Of a stretch of 64,000 nt of DNA, positions 44,779-55,777 are shown one piece after another. Below the pieces are notes generated by a model. That model saw only the letters and a program-made list of their open reading frames with translations. It ran no database searches and was not told the DNA's origin. How positions within the stretch are numbered: the first letter of the stretch is position 1; the number at the start of each line of letters is the position of its first letter. The DNA lies in assembly GCA_047495785.1 (NCBI GenBank), contig JBLDXI010000034.1:186001-250000 (forward strand). The letters are read 5' to 3'. Source of the DNA: Lepidodermella squamata (lineage: Eukaryota; Gastrotricha). The translations under genes and the position numbers were made by a program.

Positions 44779-46240
44779 TCAATTTTCATTATTTAGCCGA
44801 ATGAAGAAGTAAATATCTGCTGCGAAGCCGAGAATGATCACTGCAATGCCTAGAATGATATCGGCCAGTCGGACGTAGCATATGTGCGCGCGACCAATAT
44901 TGAGTTGTCTGCAGTGCTTGATCCAGCCAGCGAGTGGAACCGTGACGAGGGTATACATTGTGATCAAAAGACCAACGACGAACTTGATAATGACCATTGA
45001 GACGAAATACACCGTTTCAGATGTTGGCGGTATGCTGGAGAAGACAAGGGAAAGCAGGACTGAGTTCGCTAACACAGCTGACATAGCAAAAGCCGGCCTA
45101 TGGGGAAAAAGAAAGGTAATAAATTGAATGAACAATTTATGGCAAATTTTTCAAGGTGGACAAAAATTCAATTTAAAAACTTAATTTAAGGAAGTAGGAT
45201 CCTCGAATAATGGGTATCCGGGGGTTTTCGTGCTTTCCAGATGGGGTAAGATACACCCTTTCCCCTCTACTTCGTACACTGTTTGAAATTAGACTCTCTC
45301 AAAGGTATTTTCAAAGTTATTACCTATCTGGTAGCTTTGGAGGTAGAATTAGACAAGTAACTTGGAGGAAAAAGGTCGCATAGGACGGAATCATCATGCT
45401 GGCCACGTAATAGTTGTATTTCCGCCTAAAACGGCTTGTTAGGACCATTCGAGAGAAAACGCCAGTCGACTCGGTTATGTTACGACTTTCGCCTGTGAAG
45501 GATCTTCCCGGGTCATCCGGATATTTTAATTCCCAAACATCAGTGTCCGTTATCAAATTCGAACTCAAGGAAACGTCTGCTCCAAAGTATGTGACGTCGT
45601 ACCACAGAAAGTCGACTGTTTCCTCCGGCTCGAATTTCATGTCACAAGTAAGAGAATCAAATGGGAAATGCTTGAAGGAAAACGAAGAACACGACGTGTC
45701 GATTCGACGCGTGTAGCCAGCTGAAGCCGCGGGCCCTGTGGATTTGAAAGGCGAGATGAAAACTAAATCATCTCCAGATTCGCTTTCGAATGGCCTTGGT
45801 TCGACATAGGCATTCATGTGGCCGAGGTAGGGATGCCAAACGTCTCGAGGCATCATAATGAAATAAAGGCTCTCAATTCGATGTTCTGACATGTTGCATA
45901 GTGGAGAATCAGGCACTACATCCTCACAGTCGTAAATCGGGCATGGGAATTTCCATTCGAATGTGAAGTAAAGAAAAAGGGACATTCGCTGCTCGACATC
46001 GCTTATTTCGATAAATCGGAACAAATAGACAGCTGTTTTAACGCGGAGGGCTTGGGTGAAGTTGTTTGTAGCGATTGTCTCGCCAGGTAAGCTCCTCGAC
46101 AGCACAACTGGGCACCAAGTTTGAACATATTTTGCCTGCAGCTCATCTATCAGAGCTTTCGTTGGCGCCTTTTTAGTCTCGGCGCTGCGGAGAAGTAACA
46201 AAGCAATCGTTATCAAGGTTAAACTTTGCTGAATTTGCAT
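44779..46240 (-). CDS. Cys-loop ligand-gated ion channel subunit B
   Basis: Exons 45324-46240 and 44779-45097. Signal peptide (MQIQQSLTLITIALLLLRS), pentameric-channel extracellular domain with F-E-W-K-F-P-C-P, a Cys-loop of C-S-S-F-S-F-K-H-F-P-F-D-S-L-T-C, pre-M1 R-R-K, M1 Y-Y-V-A-S-M-M-I-P-S-Y, and M2 with D at -1', R at 0' and L at 9' when aligned by its P-x-T-S end. M3 and M4 follow, with an intracellular M3-M4 loop of only about 19 residues. Loop C lacks a vicinal Cys pair, so it is not an alpha-type nicotinic subunit. Ligand and ion selectivity cannot be read from this. Same orientation and intron position as copies A and C. Confidence 0.88.
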
Positions 46241-46309
46241 AGATGTAGAAGGTTGAAGTTAAATTGCAATTAACTGCTGAGGGGGCTATATTAAAATGCA
46301 TTATTTTCA

Positions 46310-46505
46310 TTGGGGACAGGGGAATATCGGCGACTGAATTTTAGAATGCGATTCCGTTGAATTATTAACACTATGGTCAAAGTGCGCACATTTGCTATAC
46401 GAAATCGTGCCTATTTCCGTACTCGAGAGTGATTTCCCCCTTGTTTCCTGCTCGTGAGCTGCATACTTGAACATCTGATATATACTCATGGTAATAGTCA
46501 ATTAA
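46310..46505 (-). promoter_or_regulatory. upstream block shared by the three receptor genes (copy B)
   Basis: GGGAATATCGGCGACTGAAT, then TTAACACTATGGTCAAAGTG, GCACATTTGCTATACGAAAT and GTGAGCTGCATACTTGAA ... CTCATGGTAAT, in the same order as in A and C. Confidence 0.5.
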
Positions 46506-46566
46506 AGCTAAAAATCACGGAAAAACTGCGTTATGGTTCGAAAAATCAGTGGTTATCGAATATCGA

Positions 46567-46853
46567 GGGTGACTTTTTTATAGTGGCAATAATCCATGTT
46601 AGCAATAATTGCGTCTAGTACTGAATCATCTTTGTATGGCGAGTACTTGCATGTCGATTTCTCCAAACTTAACGAACTCGTGCTAGCAATAAAATTTTAT
46701 GAATGGCCTGGTATTACGCGATAATTATCAGATAGAGTTTGAAGAGTTTGGAGAAATCGACTTTAGTGCAGTGCAAGTACTCGCAATACTAGACAGTACT
46801 AGTCCCGATTAATGCTAACAAAGATTATTTCCACTATAAAAAAGTCACCCTGT
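46567..46853. mobile_element. ~290-bp palindromic element between receptor genes B and C
   Basis: Arms begin GGGTGACTTTTTTATAGTGG and end CCACTATAAAAAAGTCACCC, with inverted CGAGTACTTGCA / TGCAAGTACTCG and TCGATTTCTCCAAACT / AGTTTGGAGAAATCGA. Imperfect arms of about 125 bp, no ORF, MITE-like. The remaining spacer 46854-47724 shows no gene. Confidence 0.8.
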
Positions 46854-47724
46854 AGAATGAGCTTACCTAAAGTTTACAACGTTTTCAAACAACTCCCTAA
46901 TCAGCAGGTTCCTTGGGTTTACCTTCGAACTACTACTACAATAACTACAAAGATTCGGTGCCAATTGGGGTGATCTTGTAAAACCACTTGAGCTACGTCA
47001 ACAGAGAAATTCAAATTATCACCCACATCGCGCCCACATGTCGCAACACTGGAGTCTGCGAGGATGAGATCGCAATTGGAGAAGAACCAGCCTCTATCCA
47101 TAGCAAAGCCGGACCGCCGACGTATGCGAAATCATCCAGGCATTGCTGTTAAGTTATCCTCGACTAAACGTCGATAACTGGCTGTTCTTCATTCGGCCCA
47201 TGGGGATATCAATGGCTTGAAGGTGTTAATGCTAATCGTCCTCGGACACGCTGCTGTATTATGATTAAAAAAACACGTGAATACCTTCAAGTGTGAATTT
47301 TCGAAAATTTTGTCGGTTTTGAAGTCTTTTGAAGTCGATTGAATATGAAGCTCGTTCGAAAAAATAGAGGAAATTGTGAGGTTTTTTCTGCCGCGGCGAA
47401 CATAAATTCGACGGTATTTTTTATTTTTCACTCAAATTCTAATTCTAAAACATTTCTCCTGTTGCCCATCCTATAATGAAGGATGAACTGGTATATCGTC
47501 GCCCTTGTTTTAGGTTGCTCCGATTGCACACCATTGCACACAAGCCGGTCAACAGAGGCGGGGACGAAACATAAGCGGGCCTATGGAATCAATTGAGAAC
47601 CCACTCATTATGGTTGGGAGCACCTTGGGGCCCAAATATCATCCCATGTTTCCCTTCGCTTCGGGTTCCCTTCATCGCTCATGATTCATCAAAAAGCTTT
47701 TCAAACATTTTATTGAAAATGTAT

Positions 47725-49265
47725 TCAATTTTCATTATTTAATCGAATGAAGTAGTAAATATCTGCTGCGAACACGAGCATTACCACTGAAATTCCTAAA
47801 ATGATATCAGCGATTCGTACGTAGCTCAAGTACCAGCGGCCAACATTAAGCTGTCTGCAGTGCTTGATCCATCCAGCGAGTGGAACTGTGACGAGAGTAT
47901 ACATTGTGATCAAAAGACCAACAACGAACTTGATTATGACCATTGAGACAAATAACACCGTTTCAGAAGTCGCTGGTATGCTGGAGAAGACAAGGGAAAG
48001 CAGGACTGAGCTCGCTAACACAGCTGACATGGCGAAAGTCGGTCTGGAAAATTAAAAATTCAATTCAATTTCTTTTAAAGGTGGACACACATATATTTAA
48101 GGCCAGTTTACAAAGTAGGATCCTCCAGCTAGGAGTGAATTAGGTACTTCCGGCTCAGAATCTTCGGACCAAAGTGTCCCTCTGTGGTGTCTCGACTTAA
48201 CTCCCGACTAAACCCGTGTACCTCCGGAGCTAGGGGGTACGACTCCCCAATTCTCCCTTGTAATTCGTACACTCCATGTGGCTTGAATTTCCCTTCTATC
48301 TATTTGGTATTTTTGGACTGTTTATGTCTCGATTTTCCCAAGTATTACCTGTCTGGTAGCTTTGGAGGTAGGGCAAGACAAGTCACTTGCAGGAAAAAGG
48401 TCGCATAGGACGGAATCATCATGCTAGCGATGTAATAATGGCACTTTCGCCTGAAACGGCTAGTTAGGACCAATCGAGAGTAAACGCCCGTAGACTCGGT
48501 TATATTCCGACTTTCGCCTGTGAAGGATCTTCCTGGGTCATCGGGGTACGCCAATTCCCACACATCAGTATCGCTTATCAAATTCGAACTTAGGGATGCG
48601 TCTGTTCCATAGAATGTGACGTCGTACCACAGAAAGTCAACACTTTCCTCCGGTTCGAATTTCATATCGCAAGTAAGAGAATCGAATGGGAAGTGCTTGA
48701 AAGAAAACGATGTGCATGACGTGTCGATTCTCCGCACGTACCCAGCAGAAGCCATAGGGCCTGTAGATTTGAACGGCGAGATGAAAACGACGTCATCTCC
48801 AGATTCGCCTTCAAATGGCATCGGTGTTAAGTAGGCATTCATGTGTCCGAGGTAAGGATGCCAAACATCACGAGGCGTAACAATGAAATAGAGGCTCTCA
48901 ATGCGATCTGCCGGCATGTTACAGAGTGGAGATCCAGGCACTACGTCCTGACAATCGTAAACCGGGCAGGGGAATTTCCATTCGAATGTAAAGTAAAGAA
49001 AAAGAGACATTCGCTGCTCTACGTCGCTGATTTCGATGAATCGGAACAGATAGGCAGATGCGGCAACGCGGAGGGCTTGGGTAAAATTATTCGTGACGAT
49101 AAACTCGCCAGGTAGGTTCCTCGACATAACAACTGGGCACCAAGTTTGGACATATTTCGCCTGTAGTTCATCGATCAAAGCTTTTGTAGGCGCCTTGTTA
49201 GTCCAAGCGCTGCGAAGAAGGAAGACAGCTGTCGTGATCAAGGTTAAACTTTTTTGAAGTTTCAT
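47725..49265 (-). CDS. Cys-loop ligand-gated ion channel subunit C
   Basis: Exons 48349-49265 and 47725-48043, joined as C-C-A-G-A-C-A-G plus ACCG to give D-R-P. Leader MKLQKSLTLITTAVFLLRS, extracellular domain with an extra Cys pair (P-C-P-V-Y-D-C), Cys-loop C-T-S-F-S-F-K-H-F-P-F-D-S-L-T-C, M1 Y-Y-I-A-S-M-M-I, M2-M4 and a short M3-M4 loop ending R-L-N-N-E-N. This is the intact template used to define the deletion in A. Its upstream DNA is similar to that of A and B, so the duplication unit included the promoter. Confidence 0.88.
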
Positions 49266-49339
49266 AGCTATAGAATGTTTAATGTTAAATCACATAGTTA
49301 ATTGCGATTAAAAGGAGTTATAGTTGAATCCAACATTTT

Positions 49340-49530
49340 TATTGGGCACTCGGGAATATCGGCGACTGAATTTTGTAATCAAGAATGTATTGAATAATTA
49401 ACACGCTATGGTCCAATGGCGCATATTTGCTAATCGAAATCTTGCAGAAAAAACCGGATAAGGCCTATTTCCGTGCGCGAGGGAGGTTTTTCTCCTGGTG
49501 GTTTTTTCCTCGTGAGCTGCATACTTACTT
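49340..49530 (-). promoter_or_regulatory. upstream block shared by the three receptor genes (copy C)
   Basis: GGGAATATCGGCGACTGAAT, TTAACACGCTATGGTCCAAT, GCGCATATTTGCTAATCGAAA and GTGAGCTGCATACTT, collinear with copies A and B. Confidence 0.5.
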
Positions 49531-49814
49531 TTTATTATTACTTAATTTCGAGGATTAATATTCATGTAAAAAATATGATGGTACTGAATTCGTGGAAAAA
49601 TAAGGGCACGCAGGCCACTCGTGAAACTCTAAAACATGAGCAGTTAAAATAATTTTACAAGATTGCAGTGTCTGAAAAATCCAGTTTTTGCATTTTTGAT
49701 TTAAAGACTTTGGATTAGTTTCAACTTTTTCAGTAGACAGAGAAACATGAGACGGCAATTCGTACTAAAACGGGAAGAACTCGATTGAGGCAAGTTGAGG
49801 AAGGTTGAGAAAAG

Positions 49815-49960
49815 TCCCGTATCAACAATTTTCAGTAATCCGTGATGCTAATGAGCACTTTTCATTGTGATTTCACGCACTGAACAATGAAAAGAGCTCA
49901 TTAGCATATTTCATCTTACGGAATACTGAAAATTGTTGATACGGGGTGTTCTTGTAGATA
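49815..49960. mobile_element. short palindromic MITE
   Basis: CCCGTATCAACAATTTTCAGTA at the left and its inverse ending ...TTGTTGATACGGGG at the right, with inner arms ATGCTAATGAGC / GCTCATTAGCAT and TTTTCATTGT / ACAATGAAAA around a ~15-nt loop. Confidence 0.85.
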
Positions 49961-50476
49961 GGGGTTCGACGTGGGAAGGAATAGACAAATCGCGCGAAAA
50001 AAATATGGGACCGGGATTGAGCTCAATCAATTATTCAAGTAACAATCAGAATGTTCAATCAGTGATCATCGATTATCGATTATCGATTAATGCAAGGTTA
50101 CCTCAGTACCTGGCTAACCATGAAGCCCATTGGACGCTGCTTTAAGCAGCAAAGAACTGGAACAGCAAAGAACTGGAACCCACGTGATTAATCTCACATC
50201 TCACTTCGTTATTCTGAAAAAAAACAACGCTGCCTCCTTAAATCTGATTTATTTCTCAATATCTCTTAGACCTCTAAAACAAAAATGACTTCTAATGCTA
50301 AATAACGTGAACATGCTAAGATTATTGGTTAGCAGCGATAGGGCTAGAAAAATTATGTCTATAAGTAGTGATTTTTGGATCTTTGAACTACACAGGAATA
50401 TGCATTCTATATATTTGATCTGGAATCTTATTCTTTTTCATAATTTCTATTTCTATACCATCTCAACGGGACCTTA

Positions 50477-51791
50477 TCAGATGTTCAAGGCCATGTACTC
50501 AGCCGTTCCATTTCCAGGTTTGATTGTCTTCAATCGGAAAAACGGTGCCCTCACGACATAATGACCGCAAGTCCCAACAATCTGCTCAATATCGCACGAA
50601 AACCCAGACGGGCACGTGATTTGAAGATCCTTCTTAGTCTCAGGCTGGTAGGACTCGGGTGATTCAAGGCGCCAATCGTACAGGGTCGAATTGCTGAAAC
50701 CAAGGCCAAGTTTGAACTTGCCAATCAACCTTTCCTTAGTCTCATCAGTTAGGCTGTTGCCCTCCGTGTTCCCCGCAATATTTCTGGACACTCCAATGCT
50801 CTTCACAAAGCTGCACTTTGTCGCCTCGCGACTAGCAGTGGAATTACAGCTTTTGACAGTGTCAAACTGGTCGATGGGCGTTTTGCAGATTTCCGACGAA
50901 ATTTCGGCACATGAGAAGTCATAACGGTACTCGCCGCCTCCAATCTTCCGCGCGAGATGGAATTGATGCAGCAACTCACCGGGAGGACATCTGGCGTACT
51001 GGCGGTCCAAATAAATCACGTTCCCATTGCCCTCGTCGTTGTACTTCGTCTGATAGCTAGACAAATTCATATCGCCTTCAATCTGAAATTACGTGAAGAT
51101 TTTAAACAAGTTTCGAAGAACCAATGAGAATTCTTCGATATTTCGGATATTTGAAGCTAATAGGTTTGCCCCCCTGGACCCTGGGATTGACTTACAGAGC
51201 AGCAGGTGTAGACGTATCTAGCGTTTCCATCCTTGCTCTCCATGCGGAAACTCTTCATAACTTCCCCATCGCCACAGAGTATATTCTGGCGGTCCAAGAA
51301 AAACGCACTTCTAGCCTCAGTCCACGCGTTCACTTTCTCCTTGCACGCCTTGATTGTTGGGGCGTTACAGCAGGTGTAGTCGTACCTCATGTTGCTGATA
51401 CCGGTTCGCTTCACCCCGAACGACGTGAGAACATTACCACTGGGACATTCAACCGAGTGGCGGTCTAGATAGGCAACATTACCCTCAACATTGCCACCGA
51501 ACTCCTGCTCCTTCGTGCTGTAGACCTTTGCCGAACATGAATCCATCCCAGGTTCTAGGAGTAGCAATCCAAATTAACAAAAGGAACTTTTCGATGTATG
51601 AATTTACCTCTTCGGCATGATTTCGACCAAGTGCTGAGGAAAACAGCGACTGCCAACGGTTTGAAGTGCCTTGCTCGTCGTAGGGCTGATCGTGTGAGCT
51701 TCAGCTGAAGTTTTTTCGTGTTTCCTTTCATCTCTCCGAAAAATTTCTGGCTGATGCAATTAACATCTGAAATCGTGACATTGAGCGACAA
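50477..51791 (-). CDS. secreted YLDRH/YTCC-repeat protein 2
   Basis: Three exons: 51608 to about 51731 or 51791 (first Met uncertain), 51196-51554 and 50477-51082. Exon 1 gives a hydrophobic F-K-P-L-A-V-A-V-F-L-S-T-W-S leader and joins through GAA to P-G-M-D-S-C-S. Three repeats follow with A-Y-L-D-R-H-S-V-E-C-P, F-F-L-D-R-Q-N-I-L-C-G and I-Y-L-D-R-Q-Y-A-R-C-P, closing Y-T-C-C, Y-T-C-C and F-S-C-A, then the same C-terminal strand-rich region ending I-E-Q-I-V-G-T-C-G and F-F-R-L-K-T. The C-C-S / I-E-G intron matches the paralogue's. It lies on the same strand, on the other side of the receptor cluster. Function unknown. Confidence 0.78.
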
Positions 51792-52620
51792 TTCTGCAAA
51801 GGAAAGAAATAATAAGTCTTGGAAGTTCAGAGATTTTCCAATGAATTACTATTGCGGCAATTCACGTAAACGAAGGTCGTACATAGAATAGCTAATGTCA
51901 GTTTATTAATCATTTTAATTTTTCCAAGTTGAAATATTTAGGTTTAGATAATAACATTTCCTTCATCTTTTTTCATATTGAATTTCTGAACAGCTGAATT
52001 GTCATCTTTCATCGATTTTACGTGAGAATGTGCCGATGGCAGCGGCGCGTAGTGAATCCACAAAAGGTTCAAAAATTTCACAATGAGAAATTACTTTGCT
52101 GATGGCCTCAACGAGCAGCATGCATTTGACGATTTGAAAACTAAATAAAATGCAACAAATGAATTTTCGCTCCTGAATGAGTACGTATTTCTTTTTGAAA
52201 AGGGCTCCGGTTTTGGGCGCCAGAATCAACAACTTTTCATTAATTTTAGAATTAGAATGCCAATACATATTTTGAAACCATTTCCTTGGTTCAAAGACCT
52301 GAAAAGCGATAGATTAAAACGATGCTTCTGTCACAACGCTTTACTGCAAGTTTATTACCCGATCCGATCATATAAATCATGCTTCTTCACAATGAATTCA
52401 TCAATCATATTATGTTTGTTAGATCAGTCTTCATAATATGTTCCGTAAGAATTTATGAAGTTAAACTTGGTCGCCGTATATTCGAGTCACCCTCGTGTTT
52501 GTTTAGACACCGCTGCCAACTTTGATGAGTGCTTTTCGAGTATCTAACTTCTAACTCAAGCCTATAATTTATTTTCTGCGCGTTCCAAACATAATTGTAA
52601 AAAGGAATTATCTTTAAACT
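51792..52620. other. intergenic, no gene recognised
   Basis: No convincing exon. Near 51992-52030 is CAGCTGAATTGTC...TTTCATCGATTTTACG, which resembles the conserved element found upstream of the two small basic secreted genes (54.14 and 61.24 kb), here without a recognisable gene beside it. Confidence 0.5.
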
Positions 52621-52621
52621 T

Positions 52622-52834
52622 TTAAGTGTTTCCAGTTGTCATGGCGAGACTTCTAGTTTTATCACCCTTCTCGTAAGATCGACTTTCCCTGTGTGTGTTT
52701 TTTTTACGTTTTTTCCTGTTTAACAGACTGTCCGTTTGTTGATGACGAATGGCGATGTATTGCATGAGGAAAGCGTGAAGAACCTGCTCCAGAAGAAGAG
52801 ACAAAAGAAGAGCTCGCAAAACCTGTGACGGCAA
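52622..52834 (-). CDS. possible 70-aa basic leader-containing ORF
   Basis: Single-exon frame with an N-terminal hydrophobic stretch (LRALLLSLLLEQVLHAFLM) followed by a Lys/Arg-rich tail (N-R-K-K-R-K-K). No cysteines and no match to the Cys pattern of the neighbouring small secreted genes. It may be spurious. Confidence 0.25.
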   Translation of the reverse strand: MPSQVLRALLLSLLLEQVLHAFLMQYIAIRHQQTDSLLNRKKRKKNTHRESRSYEKGDKTRSLAMTTGNT

Positions 52835-53290
52835 GGCTGGTATGCGCGTGAAAGATACAAATGGAGATCGTGCTTGTAAGGCAAATGGTAACTAGAGCCT
52901 GCCTAGGCAGGCGAACGGAGGATTTGATTAAGTGAACTGAATGAGGATAGCATTGCTACTACTACAAATCCCCAAGGTGCCGGTTGCGGGTTGCGCAATC
53001 GAAGAAATGGAATCATGAGATGGAATCAAACATCAACACGGGAAGCTCGAGGGACAATAAGTTAGCGAAGGCTGAGAAAAAACTTGCGAATGAGGAAATC
53101 AGGCGGAAATGTTTCGCTTGAAGAATGCGATTTCGGTGTCAGTACGAATTTTGCTATATTTTTGCTTAAAAAATGAAAAAATACTCTTCTCCAAGTCACC
53201 ACACAACGAGTCATGTGTGGTACGTCACTTCCATAGGTCCATGGAGCGAAGTAGGGCAGCAGACTGGTTAGCATAAGGCGAATCGACATA

Positions 53291-53304
53291 GGCCCCCCCC
53301 CCCC
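53291..53304. repeat. poly-C tract
   Basis: An uninterrupted run of C after AGG at the start of the interval; possible assembly-sensitive homopolymer. Confidence 0.9.
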
Positions 53305-53669
53305 ACCTTTGATCTTTGACTGAGATCACCATGCGGACCTATGGAACTAGTAGCAAGGATGATCCCTACCATCCATAGCGGTACTTCGCTCACTACTCAC
53401 CACGGTAAACCAGCCTGCTTCTAGGAAGTCATCATTGACACAGAGCAAGATAGCCTGCCAAATTGGTAAACGAAATACCCGACTGTTAGATATTGATCAT
53501 TCTTCCTTCATTACTCTAAACAACAAGTTTATTACGCGATCGGATGCGTTAGAGTTAATTAGCATCTTCCCGTTTAATCCATCAATCTTGTTTACTGCCG
53601 TTTATGATTTGGTTCGTTTGCTTCGTCCAGCCTATCTCGTCATATCAGTTGTCTGCTGATTCCGGATGT

Positions 53670-53997
53670 CTAAGCCTTGCATTCGAGCCTGTGCTTTCGG
53701 ATATCTTCCTTCCAATGGCCTTTCTGGCCTTTGCTCGTAGTGCATTCGGCTCCTTCACGCTTCTCATCTTCTCGCTGAACTTCTTCGCGCGCTTCCATTG
53801 CAACACAGCGCACCTTGCCACCGACGCGCTTCATTAAGCCGTTCTTATTATTATCCGTCAAGCACTTGTCGCCTAAACTACCAGCGAAGGCAACAACAGC
53901 CAAAACAGCCTGTCAAGAAGCAAATCATCATGAACCAAAGACGGAACTAGGAATTTCATCTTACTAGAAGAGCGATAACCAAAACAAGCCTTGCCAT
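53670..53997 (-). CDS. small basic secreted four-Cys protein 1
   Basis: Two exons joined by a short intron: exon 1 starts at the ATG (M-A-R-L-V-L-V-I-A-L-L) and ends before GTAAGATG near 53964; exon 2 is 53670-53909 after a TTCTTGACAG acceptor. The product is about 90 residues: signal peptide, then C-L-T-D...G-L-M-K-R-V-G-G-K-V-R-C, an acidic/basic E-E-V-Q-R-E-D-E-K stretch, E-C-T-T-S-K-G-Q-K-G-H-W-K and L-E-C-K-A. Four cysteines. Same layout, intron position and upstream DNA as the paralogue at 60.7-61.1 kb. Family not recognised. Confidence 0.72.
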
Positions 53998-54014
53998 GAT
54001 AACTCGAAAAATTA

Positions 54015-54185
54015 ATAGGACTATTCCTTTGTGTTAATTGAATTTGAAAGAAAAGAATGAACTGAGCTGAAGTAAGATATACTCGAAAAGCACTCGACAA
54101 GGCATAAAGTCATATCTGTTTTCATAATTCTTGTCGGGCAGCTGAATTGTTTTCCTTCATCGTCTTACATACGGGGAAAGCGAAA
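54015..54185 (-). promoter_or_regulatory. conserved upstream region of small secreted gene 1
   Basis: Collinear with 61085-61290: ATTCCTTTGTGTTAATTG, GAAAGAAAAGAATGAA, ACTCGAAAAGCACTCG and CAGCTGAATTGTTTTCCTTC. Shared non-coding sequence upstream of two paralogues points to promoter elements or a recent duplication. Confidence 0.55.
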
Positions 54186-54654
54186 ATGTACTGAGTTTGG
54201 CAGGAGCAGAGAACACAGCAAGTTGAAAACATCAAAATAAAGAAATTTATCCTGCTAACAGGCTAGCTTATGAGAGAATTACTCCCTTGTTATGGAAGAA
54301 TTACGCGTGGACAGTTTTCATGAGATAAGAATGAAATTCTGCAACCCGTGCTGTAGCTAGTCTACTTATTTGAACCTCAATTAATCATTTCAAGCAATTT
54401 CCGGAGGCGCGGGGATTCAGAATTACTAGGAGACTTTGAAATCCCCAAACTTATCTACTATTGAAATTATTGTTTACCACTGAGGATGCCAAAACATTGC
54501 CGAAAATCTTTCAATATCTCAAAATCTTTCCGCTATACCATCAAATGGTTCGCTTCAACATTTTCAACTCGAAGTTACGATTGGATTACGGCGCTTGGAT
54601 ACAGGCAAAAATTGAACTTCTGAAGCGCCGTATCTTACTCAGCTTTCTGCCTCA

Positions 54655-54835
54655 AACTCAGCTGGCCATTTGCTCCTGAGGCTAACCGAACTGACGAATG
54701 ATCAATAAATAATGTCTCAAACATCAAGGAATACTCGAATTTTTATTTGAAGGCCGAACAATGTATTGATCATTCGTAAGTTCGGTTAGATTCGCTTAGC
54801 CCCAGGAGCAGCCGGGCAAACGGCTAAATGATTCG
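54655..54835. mobile_element. palindromic element around 54.74 kb
   Basis: GGCTAACCGAACTGACGAATGATCAAT on the left is mirrored by ATTGATCATTCGTAAGTTCGGTTAG on the right, with outer GCTCCTGAGG / CCCAGGAGC. No coding content. Spacer to 55.78 kb otherwise shows nothing recognisable. Confidence 0.75.
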
Positions 54836-55777
54836 TTGAACGGATGGTCCCGAATGAACGCTCTTAGGGTTCGCTCATAGGGACTACCTAGTCGTCTTTA
54901 GGACAGCTAGGTAGTCTTGCTGACTGGCACTCTTAAAACACCACTTTTCACTTTTGCAGCACGATGGAGTGGTCGGCCACCGTCGGGGTATAGCGTTATT
55001 GATAAATCACGGTCGAACCGGGTGGGGACCGAACTCGTGCCCATCGATCTTGACGCTCAAGGCACAGCAGACAGCCCCTTCTGCCTTCTGCCTTCTGCCT
55101 TCAATGTTCTGGTGCGTAATCTAGAGGGGAATAAATTACTGCTTACTGTCATTGTTTTCATCAAATTTGTAGTTTAACATGTGGCCTATGCTGTCTCATC
55201 AGGAAACAAGCCCGGCATCTAGCAGTTGTAACGAATAGCGATGTCTGGCATGGCGTAAGTTGAATCAGCGTGAAAGATGGCAGAACAGAAGGCCTGAATG
55301 CTGCACGCAAGACGCAAAAATGATCTCATATGCGAATAGCGTAATTTCTATTCTCCGTAGTTCTTCCCGCTAGCCGAAAAATGAGCCCAATCATCAAAAC
55401 ATGTGATCGCAACTTGAAATCGATCTGCTATTCTAATCTACGTAATAAAACGTGCTTTTCCGATATATGCCTGCGTCCGTCGCTAGGTAGGCATTTTTTT
55501 AACAACCATAATGCCACGTGAGATATCGCCTCGTCACGTGCCTTGTCAAATTACGAAGTACCTAGAAGTGTAGCTGGCGGCTTGAATAACAACACGTAGA
55601 TACTTACTCTTTGCTATTGAACAAAAACCGCCAATTTACAATCTGCCGCTGCGGTCACGCATACTATAATAGTAGGTCATATTTTATGCCTTCATATACA
55701 CAGGCAATTGATAAAAAAGTGTTTAAAGCTTAAATTTGCTTGTTTTGAAAAATTGCCTAGAAAAAAGTTCTATCACA

